A DNA stretch of 8,166 nucleotides from Chitinophagales bacterium (lineage in GTDB: Bacteria > Bacteroidota > Bacteroidia > Chitinophagales > Saprospiraceae): contig JAAFHO010000231.1 of assembly GCA_013297575.1 (NCBI GenBank), forward strand, positions 1 to 8,166, given 5' to 3'. This document shows positions 1 through 5,396 of this stretch, one piece after another. Position 1 is the stretch's first letter. Every line of letters begins with the position of its first letter. The position numbers were made by a program, and so were the translations under genes. The notes below the pieces were generated by a model that saw nothing but the letters and a program-made list of their open reading frames with translations, ran no database searches and had not been told where the DNA came from.

Positions 1-132
1 TACTTCGCCATTTTTTTCGTCCGATGCGCTGCATCGAACTCAAAAAAGTGGCTCGTCTGACCAAAAATTGCCTGCTTTTTTGACTCGAAACCGTTGGGCT
101 AAGTTTTTACAAAGAAAACGTAATAAGAAATG
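1..132. other. Intergenic/edge region with hairpins and an off-edge minus-strand frame
   Basis: No complete gene is seen here. A perfect 6-bp hairpin with a 3-base loop (CGATGC-gct-GCATCG) lies at 22-36. A 9-bp inverted pair, TCAAAAAAG at 40-48 and CTTTTTTGA at 75-83, lies around and after it. On the minus strand one frame is open from base 98, just after a TAG at 99-101, to the left edge. It reads as PNGFESKKQAIFGQTSHFF followed by EFDAAHRTKKMAK, with its only ATG four codons from the edge. It could be the degraded or repeated tail of a gene, or chance. The region follows the rhodanese stop, so the A/T-rich hairpin might help end that transcript, but there is no classical GC stem followed by a U-run. 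Confidence 0.35.
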
Positions 133-522
133 TTATTTCCCGCTTGGAAACGCGCTAATACCACCCATTAAATTGCGTACATCAAAACCCATTTTGTGCA
201 TAATTTGGCAGGATTGGCCTGACCGATTACCACTACGGCAATAGACAAAATAGGTCTTTGATTTATCTAAAGCCGCTACTTTTTGATTAAAAGACGAGGA
301 GGTATAATCAATATTTTCAGCATTGGGTAATATGCCCATCCTTGTCTCCATCGCAGAGCGCACATCCAGCAAGACCGCATTGGGATTAGCGTCTAATTCT
401 TTTTTAAAAAGATGGCCTGTTAAGTTATCGAATTTTGGATTGGGATGACTTGTATCGTTTTGAGGTAATGCTGCTGAATCACTACTATTCCCGCCGAATA
501 TATTTTTAATGAATTGGATCAT
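133..522 (-). CDS. Single-domain rhodanese-like sulfurtransferase
   Basis: This is a 129-residue protein with one rhodanese domain. Such proteins move sulfane sulfur through a persulfide on an active-site cysteine. The catalytic loop CRSGNRS lies at residues 95-101 (Cys95), preceded by the usual strand YFVY. The typical LLDVR segment is near 51-55 and GFDVRNLMGGI is near the C-terminus. The first 30 or so residues are a short hydrophobic stretch (MIQFIKNIFGG) and a polar linker, so it is probably cytoplasmic or loosely membrane-associated, with no clear signal peptide. I chose the ATG at 522 over the upstream one at 609: the extra 29 codons would run through the inverted repeat at 536-606, and the rhodanese fold does not need them. 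An A-rich leader precedes this ATG, with no Shine-Dalgarno sequence. It lies 95 bases after a persulfide-dioxygenase/rhodanese gene on the same strand, which suggests a joint role in sulfide or persulfide handling. Confidence 0.88.
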   Translation of the reverse strand: MIQFIKNIFGGNSSDSAALPQNDTSHPNPKFDNLTGHLFKKELDANPNAVLLDVRSAMETRMGILPNAENIDYTSSSFNQKVAALDKSKTYFVYCRSGNRSGQSCQIMHKMGFDVRNLMGGISAFPSGK

Positions 523-535
523 GTTGTTTTTTTTT

Positions 536-606
536 AAGTACTTGGGCATAATTAATTGGCGGAAAAGACCAAGTTCAAAATGGTAATTAATTGTGTCCAA
601 GTACTT
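536..606. repeat. Near-perfect 22-bp-arm inverted repeat
   Basis: Arms 536-557 and 585-606 match at 20 of 22 positions without gaps around a centre at base 571, leaving a 27-base loop. The outer half of each arm holds AAGTACTT and the inner half AATTAATT. Each of these is itself palindromic, so the element is symmetric at two scales. In an RNA read from the plus strand the two non-matching positions would be G-U pairs; read from the minus strand they are C-A mismatches. It fills the gap between the two sulfur genes, which are both on the minus strand. A run of nine A follows it on the minus strand, so it does not have the U-run of an intrinsic terminator in the genes' direction. It may be an operator pair, an RNA-processing or stabilising hairpin, or a small mobile palindrome. 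Confidence 0.85.
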
Positions 607-617
607 CAATTATTATT

Positions 618-2036
618 TTAAGCAATAGTGCTTGGACAAACATAATTGGTTAATTCAAACTTTTCGCTGTCTTTAATGGCTTTAAATCCACCTATTACAT
701 CGATCAGGTTATCGTAACCACGTGCGCGGAGAATACTGGCAAAAATCATGGAGCGGTAGCCGCCTGCGCAATGGATATAGGCTGTTTTGTTTTTAGGAAT
801 TTCCAACATCGCCTCATTGATATTATCTAATGGTGCACTTTCCGCCGATTTAATATGCTCGCTCGTAAATTCGCCAGGTTTACGTACATCAAATACGGGT
901 ACATCGGGGTGAGCAGCCATAATATCGTGGAGTTCATCGGCATTAATCCGCTCAATGGTATCTATTTCCATACCAGCCGCTTTCCATGCTTCAAAACTGC
1001 CATCCAAGTAGCCAAGGCAATAATCGTATCCTACCCGTGCAAGGCGAGTGACCACTTCCTCTTCACGACCGGGTGCGGTAACGAGCAGTATTTGTTGTTT
1101 TACATCGGGGATGAGCGCACCTACCCAAGGCGCAAAACTGCCATCAATACCGATATTGATACTATTGGGGATAAAGCCTTCTGAAAAAGATTGCGGATCG
1201 CGGGTGTCGAGAATAAGTGCATCTGTTTCATTGGCCGCTACTTCAAATGCGCGTGGAGAAAGCGCATGATTACCCCGTTTCATCACATCATCAATGCTAT
1301 CATAGCCGTGTTTATTCATTGCCACATTGAGCGGGAAATAAGCAGGAGGTGCCATTAGACCATTGGTAACTTCTTTCACAAATTCGGCTTTGGTCATATC
1401 AGCGCGAAGTGCGTAATTGACAGATTTTTGATGGCCTAAAGTGTCATAAGTTTCCTTCGACATGTTTTTGCCACAAGCTGACCCTGCACCATGTGCGGGA
1501 TACACGATAATATCATCGGGGAGAGTCATTACTTTAGTGCGCAATGAATCAAACAGCGTTTCTGCCAACTGTTCCTGCGTCATGTGTGCTGCTTTTTGAG
1601 CCAAGTCAGGGCGACCTACATCACCAATAAATAGAGTGTCGCCAGAGAACAGCGCTTTTTCCTGTCCATTTTCGTCCAATAAAAGATAGCAAGCACTTTC
1701 CATGGTATGACCCGGTGTATGCAGAACTCGGAAAGAGATTTTGCCCACTTTGAATATTTCACCATCTTGCGCAATGTGGGCATCAAATGTAGGCTGTGCA
1801 GTAGGGCCATAAACAATGGTAGCACCAGTTTTTTTGCTCAAATCCAAGTGCCCGCTCACAAAATCAGCGTGAAAATGGGTTTCAAAGACATATTTAATGG
1901 TGGCATTGGCTTTTTCTGCTTTCTCCAAATAGGCAGTTACTTCACGAAGTGGGTCAATAACCACGGCCTCTCCTTCACTTTCTATATAATATGCGCCTTG
2001 AGCAAGGCAACCTGTATAAATTTGTTCGATTTTCAT
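618..2036 (-). CDS. Persulfide dioxygenase-rhodanese fusion (MBL fold plus two rhodanese domains, CstB-like)
   Basis: This is a 472-residue cytoplasmic-type protein. Residues 1 to about 230 form a metallo-beta-lactamase domain of the ETHE1/persulfide dioxygenase class. It has the THFHAD motif (His54, His56, Asp58), His63, His110 in HTPGHT, Asp133 in FSGDTLFIGDVGRPDL and His182 in YPAHGAGS. ETHE1-class enzymes bind one iron and oxidise persulfide sulfur to sulfite. A first rhodanese domain (about 255-360) has LLVTAPGREEE where the Cys loop should be, so it is a dead pseudo-rhodanese. The second (about 365-466) is intact, with CAGGYRS and Cys423. This order (MBL, dead rhodanese, active rhodanese) is that of Staphylococcus CstB, which makes thiosulfate from persulfides. 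Cys188 in SACGK could match a second functional Cys there. I chose the ATG at 2036 because MKIEQIYTGCL is the usual N-terminus of the family and because the likely -7 box (2071-2078) lies inside the longer frame beginning at 2108. The small rhodanese gene follows. Confidence 0.9.
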   Translation of the reverse strand: MKIEQIYTGCLAQGAYYIESEGEAVVIDPLREVTAYLEKAEKANATIKYVFETHFHADFVSGHLDLSKKTGATIVYGPTAQPTFDAHIAQDGEIFKVGKISFRVLHTPGHTMESACYLLLDENGQEKALFSGDTLFIGDVGRPDLAQKAAHMTQEQLAETLFDSLRTKVMTLPDDIIVYPAHGAGSACGKNMSKETYDTLGHQKSVNYALRADMTKAEFVKEVTNGLMAPPAYFPLNVAMNKHGYDSIDDVMKRGNHALSPRAFEVAANETDALILDTRDPQSFSEGFIPNSINIGIDGSFAPWVGALIPDVKQQILLVTAPGREEEVVTRLARVGYDYCLGYLDGSFEAWKAAGMEIDTIERINADELHDIMAAHPDVPVFDVRKPGEFTSEHIKSAESAPLDNINEAMLEIPKNKTAYIHCAGGYRSMIFASILRARGYDNLIDVIGGFKAIKDSEKFELTNYVCPSTIA

Positions 2037-2070
2037 AAACGAATAAGTTGATAAATATAATTTGATGCTG

Positions 2071-2078
2071 CAAAGATC
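2071..2078 (-). promoter_or_regulatory. Putative -7 box of the persulfide dioxygenase-rhodanese gene
   Basis: The minus strand reads GATCTTTG, seven of eight positions of the Bacteroidota -7 consensus TAnnTTTG. It would place the transcription start near 2067, giving a leader of about 30 bases to the ATG at 2036. No TTTG -33 box is seen at the normal distance. This fits a promoter that depends on the activator site just upstream. Confidence 0.5.
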
Positions 2079-2100
2079 GTGGGGTTTGCAGTTAACCATA

Positions 2101-2116
2101 CGTGACATTAGTCACA
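2101..2116 (-). promoter_or_regulatory. Crp/Fnr-family type operator palindrome
   Basis: Plus-strand bases 2102-2115 read GTGA-cattag-TCAC, a perfect dyad (GTGAC-atta-GTCAC). With its flanks it matches 9 of 10 defined positions of the Escherichia coli CRP consensus TGTGA-N6-TCACA. Its centre at 2108.5 is about 41.5 bases upstream of the start predicted from the -7 box, the classical class II activator position. The start is an estimate, so the exact spacing may be off by a few bases. The inference is that a Crp/Fnr-type regulator, possibly redox- or sulfur-responsive, activates the sulfur genes. Confidence 0.5.
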
Positions 2117-2144
2117 ACGAAAAAAAATAGTAGTTGTTTAGGTT

Positions 2145-2307
2145 AGACATTATACAGAATTAGTTTAGTATGCTGAGAATGGTTAATTTTTGCCAAATTT
2201 TCGTTAAATTTTTCGCCGAAAATAACCCATTTCGACTGCAAAATTTGCCTTGATTTGATAAAAATTTCCTCATTTCAGCATTACGACCCTAATTCTGTAT
2301 ATTGTCT
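2145..2307. repeat. 163-bp element with long imperfect terminal inverted repeats
   Basis: The left arm (2145-2176) and right arm (2277-2307) are reverse complements at about 26 of 31 aligned positions with a one-base bulge. The outer 19 bases differ at only one position and include TATACAGAATTAG. Inside there is a second inverted pair, GCCAAATTTT near 2192-2201 and AAAATTTGCC near 2240-2249. The interior is A/T-rich and has no gene. It begins 12 bases past the stop of the Rpn-type nuclease gene and ends upstream of the sulfur-gene promoter. No target-site duplication is visible at its edges. It may be a non-autonomous mobile element (MITE-like), or a folded 3' structure of the nuclease transcript. 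Confidence 0.65.
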
Positions 2308-2319
2308 GATAAGATTCAA

Positions 2320-3219
2320 TTACGACTCATCCAAACAAGTAAGATTTTGAATTTCTACAGGAGTAAGCCCGGTAATTTCTGCGATAGTATCTATGGGCAA
2401 CCCTTTTTTTCGCATTTGGCAAGCTACTTTTTCAATAGCTAATCTTTCGCCTTCTGCTTTACCTTCTGCTTTACCTTCCGCTCTACCTTCTAGTTTAGCG
2501 GTATTCATAACATTTTTTTCTATTTCCATATCTTTTTGATGGGCTTCGTAATCGTGACGTTCTGTTTCGGGTAAATTATTGATATTTAATGCTTTTTCGA
2601 TCAATTTAAGTCCTTTGGCAGAATATTTTTCGGGTAATGTTGTATTTTTGAAAAAATAGATCCATTCATCAAGGGTATCTTTCGCAATATCATTGAAATT
2701 ATTGATCTTGATAACGTAGTATTCGGGGTATATCTCATATACCTGATTAATGAGGAATCTTTCTTTTTGCACCTGACTCAATTGCAGTTCATCGCCAAGG
2801 TGTATTCCAATGAAACGGGTAGTGCCATGATAGACATAATCGTTGCCTTGGCCCAGTTGGAAATAAAGTAAATTGATGCTATATACTTTTCGGATCTGGC
2901 TATAGTCGAAGCCTTCGGGGAGGTATTCAACGGTACTTTTGCTGCCCGCAAATAGCATCCTGTGGAAATATTCTAATTCGTGGCTATACTGTAACTCAAT
3001 GATATAGAGCCGTTTGTCTTTATCCTGAGCGAGAATATCCACCCGATTAAGTTTAGTATCTGCATTAGGTTTGTTGCTTTCTCCGTCTAGGATATTTTGA
3101 ATGGAGACATCAAAACGAAGCAATTCGGAGAGAAAACCCTCCAAAATGGCGTAATTGGCTTTTTGTCGAAGTAATTTCTTTAAAGCCCAATCGAAACTAA
3201 CGAGTGTACGTTTTTGCAT
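2320..3219 (-). CDS. Rpn-family PD-(D/E)XK nuclease / putative transposase-family protein
   Basis: This 299-residue protein resembles the Rpn/YhgA-like PDDEXK-fold family (often annotated as PD-(D/E)XK nuclease family transposase), which is widespread in Bacteroidota. Rpn proteins of E. coli are DNA endonucleases that promote RecA-independent recombination. The N-terminal FDWALKKLLRQ and ILEGFLSELL segments are typical. The nuclease core shows RVDILAQD (Asp61) and then LYIIELQ (Glu75, Gln77), the D...ExQ form of the motif. Residues about 90-190 complete the fold. Residues about 210-258 are a charged helix with repeated EGKA/EGRA units. The end, GLPIDTIAEITGLTPVEIQ (about 274-291), looks like a helix-turn-helix. 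The start at 3219 is supported by the family N-terminus and by a perfect -7 box 20 bases upstream. Transposase annotation is by family name only; no terminal repeats bracket the gene. Confidence 0.85.
   Translation of the reverse strand: MQKRTLVSFDWALKKLLRQKANYAILEGFLSELLRFDVSIQNILDGESNKPNADTKLNRVDILAQDKDKRLYIIELQYSHELEYFHRMLFAGSKSTVEYLPEGFDYSQIRKVYSINLLYFQLGQGNDYVYHGTTRFIGIHLGDELQLSQVQKERFLINQVYEIYPEYYVIKINNFNDIAKDTLDEWIYFFKNTTLPEKYSAKGLKLIEKALNINNLPETERHDYEAHQKDMEIEKNVMNTAKLEGRAEGKAEGKAEGERLAIEKVACQMRKKGLPIDTIAEITGLTPVEIQNLTCLDES
2450..2497 (-). repeat. 12-bp tandem repeat inside the Rpn-type gene (four units)
   Basis: Four in-frame 12-base units occur in a row. The units at 2450-2461 and 2462-2473 are identical (CCTTCTGCTTTA on the plus strand). 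The units at 2474-2485 and 2486-2497 carry a few changes. They encode LEGR-AEGK-AEGK-AEGE-like repeats in a charged helix. Such EGK/EGR repeats are frequent in this family and can change unit number by slippage without breaking the frame. Confidence 0.9.
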
Positions 3220-3238
3220 GATAATTGTAATTTCCGCA

Positions 3239-3246
3239 CAAATTTA
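3239..3246 (-). promoter_or_regulatory. -7 promoter box of the Rpn-type gene
   Basis: The minus strand reads TAAATTTG, a perfect match to TAnnTTTG, followed by TGCGG. It lies 20 bases upstream of the ATG at 3219, implying a leader of roughly 10-16 bases. No good -33 TTTG was found at the expected distance, and A/T-rich sequence makes chance matches possible. Confidence 0.5.
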
Positions 3247-3342
3247 GGCGTTTTATTGTGAATCCTTAGTGTTTTATCTTTCCTAAAAAACGAGATTTAA
3301 ATAAAGTACGCTTATTCTAATACTATATTCTAACACCGTTCC

Positions 3343-3350
3343 TACCTTTG
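3343..3350 (+). promoter_or_regulatory. -7 promoter box of the fused E1 gene
   Basis: TACCTTTG matches TAnnTTTG perfectly and is followed by CGGCGC, a typical context for Bacteroidota promoters. Transcription would start near 3355, about 38 bases before the ATG at 3393. A clear -33 TTTG is not seen. The gap 3220-3392 thus carries back-to-back promoters for the Rpn-type gene and this gene. Confidence 0.6.
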
Positions 3351-3392
3351 CGGCGCATTTTTCAAATGTACTTAATATTTTAATTCGATGAT

Positions 3393-5390
3393 ATGCCCAC
3401 AATGCCCACCACCGCCATCCAATACAATAAAAACGGTTTTGATGAACAAACCCTACTCCATTTATACGAGCAATTGGCCAAACCACGCCTAATTGAAGAA
3501 AAAATGCTTAATCTGCTGCGGCAGGGCAAAATTTCTAAATGGTTTAGCGGTATTGGCCAAGAAGCGATTGCCGTAGGTGCTGCTTGCGCACTCCTTCCCG
3601 ATGAGGTTATTTTTACAATGCACCGTAATTTGGGGGTGTTTACGGCGCGCAATATGCCGCTCGACCGTATGTTTTGCCAATGGCAGGGCAAGCGCATGGG
3701 TTATACCAAAGCGCGCGACCGTTCATTCCATTTTGGAGCGATGGAGCATAGTATTGTTGGCATGATTTCGCATTTAGGGCCGCAATTGTCGTTGGCTGCT
3801 GGCGTTGCTATGGCACACAAACTCCGCAAGGAAGGACGTGTTTCATTAGCATTTACAGGCGAAGGTGCTACCAGTCAAGGCGAATTTCACGAGGCTTTGA
3901 ATGTTGCTTCCGTTTGGAAATTACCGGTCATTTTTGTCATAGAAAACAATGGTTATGGTCTTTCTACCTTACCTTCGGAGCAATATGCTTGCAAAGATTT
4001 GGTGGACAGGGCAGTGGGTTATGGGATGCGATCGGCCAAAATTGATGGAAATAATATCTTGGAAGTCTATAATACCATTAGTAAGGTAGCCGCCGAAATG
4101 CGCGAAAATCCTGAACCTTTCCTACTGGAATGTGTCACTTTCCGTATGCGCGGCCACGAGGAAGCAAGTGGTACTAAATACGTTCCGCAAGAAATGATGG
4201 ATGCGTGGGCCCAAAAAGATCCCTTGGAGAATTTTGAACGTTGGCTCACCGAACAAGGCATTTTAACTGAAAACTACACGGAAAATATTCGTAAAAAATA
4301 CAAAAAAGCCATTGCCGATGCAGTAGAGGTGATGTTCAACGAACCTGAACCCGTTGCCAATACTCAAGAAGAACTGGATGATATGTACGCCCCGCACGAT
4401 GGTACTGCTATTGCGCCAACAGGAACTGTCCGCGAACTACGCTTTATTGATGGTATTTCAGAGGGTTTACGCGAATCCATGCAGCGCCACCCCGAACTGG
4501 TCCTGATGGGGCAAGATATTGCTGATTATGGTGGTGTGTTTAAAATTACGCAAGGGTTTATGGAGGCCTTCGGAAAAGACCGCGTGCGCAATACGCCTTT
4601 GTGCGAAAGTGCTATTGTTGGGATCAGTCTAGGACTAGCATTGAAAGATATGAAGGCAATGGTAGAAATGCAATTCGCCGATTTTGTCACTTGTGGATTT
4701 AACCAAATTATCAATAACCTCGCGAAATTGCATTGGCGTTGGGGCAAAACCGCCGATATTGTAGTCCGCATGCCTACCGGTGGTGGAACAGGCGCAGGGC
4801 CATTTCACTCTCAATCTAATGAAGCGTGGTTTACCCATACGCCTGGTCTTAAAGTAGTATATCCAAGCACTCCATACGATGCTAAGGGCTTGCTGATTGC
4901 GGCATTCAATGACCCTAATCCGGTCATGTTTTTTGAGCATAAAGCCTTGTACCGATCAGAATCGGGACAAGTGCCTGATGGTTACTATACCGTAGAAATA
5001 GGGAAGGCTCGTCAGGTGCGTACAGGTGCGGAAGTGAGTATTATCACTTATGGTATGGGCGTACGTTGGGCCGAAAAAGTAGCCGATGAAATGGGTTTAG
5101 ATGCCGATATTTTAGACTTGCGTTCTTTAGTTCCCCTTGATTATGAAGCCATTACAGCAACCGTAAAGCGCACCAATCGCGTTTTAATCCTGCATGAAGA
5201 TACCTTATTTGGCGGTCTTGGTGGTGAAATAGCGGCTTGGATCAGTGAGCATTTATTCGAGTATTTAGATGCTCCAGTATTGCGTGCTGCCAGTTTGGAT
5301 ACGCCTGTCCCATTTGCGATTCCATTGGAACAGAATTTCTTTCCATTGGAGCGGATGAAGGAACAATTGACCAAACTGATTGCCTATTAA
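3393..5390 (+). CDS. Fused 2-oxoacid dehydrogenase E1 component, alpha and beta subunits
   Basis: This 665-residue protein is the thiamine-diphosphate-dependent E1 of a 2-oxoacid dehydrogenase complex. It decarboxylates a 2-oxoacid and passes the acyl group to the lipoyl arm of E2. Residues about 20-330 are the alpha part, with GIGQEAIAVG, the thiamine-diphosphate motif GEG (156-158) to ENN (184-186), and RMRGHEE (His255). Residues about 346-665 are the beta part, with GQDIADYGG (373-381), PLCESAIVG (Glu405, the expected cofactor-activating glutamate), GPFHSQ (His472) and DLRSLVPLD. The single-chain alpha/beta form is common in Bacteroidota, where it is usually assigned to branched-chain 2-oxoacids. 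Pyruvate or acetoin-type substrates cannot be excluded from sequence alone. No E2 or E3 gene is in the window, so it must work with subunits encoded elsewhere. The start may be 3393 or the repeated ATG at 3402. It ends 6 bases from the convergent downstream gene. Confidence 0.95.
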   Translation: MPTMPTTAIQYNKNGFDEQTLLHLYEQLAKPRLIEEKMLNLLRQGKISKWFSGIGQEAIAVGAACALLPDEVIFTMHRNLGVFTARNMPLDRMFCQWQGKRMGYTKARDRSFHFGAMEHSIVGMISHLGPQLSLAAGVAMAHKLRKEGRVSLAFTGEGATSQGEFHEALNVASVWKLPVIFVIENNGYGLSTLPSEQYACKDLVDRAVGYGMRSAKIDGNNILEVYNTISKVAAEMRENPEPFLLECVTFRMRGHEEASGTKYVPQEMMDAWAQKDPLENFERWLTEQGILTENYTENIRKKYKKAIADAVEVMFNEPEPVANTQEELDDMYAPHDGTAIAPTGTVRELRFIDGISEGLRESMQRHPELVLMGQDIADYGGVFKITQGFMEAFGKDRVRNTPLCESAIVGISLGLALKDMKAMVEMQFADFVTCGFNQIINNLAKLHWRWGKTADIVVRMPTGGGTGAGPFHSQSNEAWFTHTPGLKVVYPSTPYDAKGLLIAAFNDPNPVMFFEHKALYRSESGQVPDGYYTVEIGKARQVRTGAEVSIITYGMGVRWAEKVADEMGLDADILDLRSLVPLDYEAITATVKRTNRVLILHEDTLFGGLGGEIAAWISEHLFEYLDAPVLRAASLDTPVPFAIPLEQNFFPLERMKEQLTKLIAY

Positions 5391-5396
5391 ATGAGT

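Noticed and set aside
536..606. Intrinsic terminator after the persulfide dioxygenase gene
   Set aside because: The stem is A/T-rich with a 27-base loop and is followed on the minus strand by an A-run, the opposite of a terminator's U-run.
523..609. Longer start for the small rhodanese (ATG at 609)
   Set aside because: The extra 29 codons run through the large inverted repeat and are not needed by the rhodanese fold. The ATG at 522 has a typical A-rich leader.
855..1269. Plus-strand open frames opposite the persulfide dioxygenase gene
   Set aside because: They are antisense shadows of a clearly coding frame with full domain motifs and show no recognisable protein features.
2037..2108. Longer start for the persulfide dioxygenase fusion (ATG at 2108)
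   Set aside because: The extension covers the likely -7 box, and MKIEQIYTGCL at 2036 is the normal N-terminus of the family.
3311..3334. Possible second terminal repeat of an Rpn-containing mobile element, resembling the 2289-2307 arm
   Set aside because: Only scattered A/T matches (CTAAT, TATATT) could be aligned, no better than chance, so the nuclease gene is not shown to be bracketed by terminal repeats.
3365..3386. Fourth copy of the AAGTACTT...AATTAATT motif upstream of the E1 gene
   Set aside because: Only GTACTT and TTAATT match, and the spacing differs from that in the other copies.
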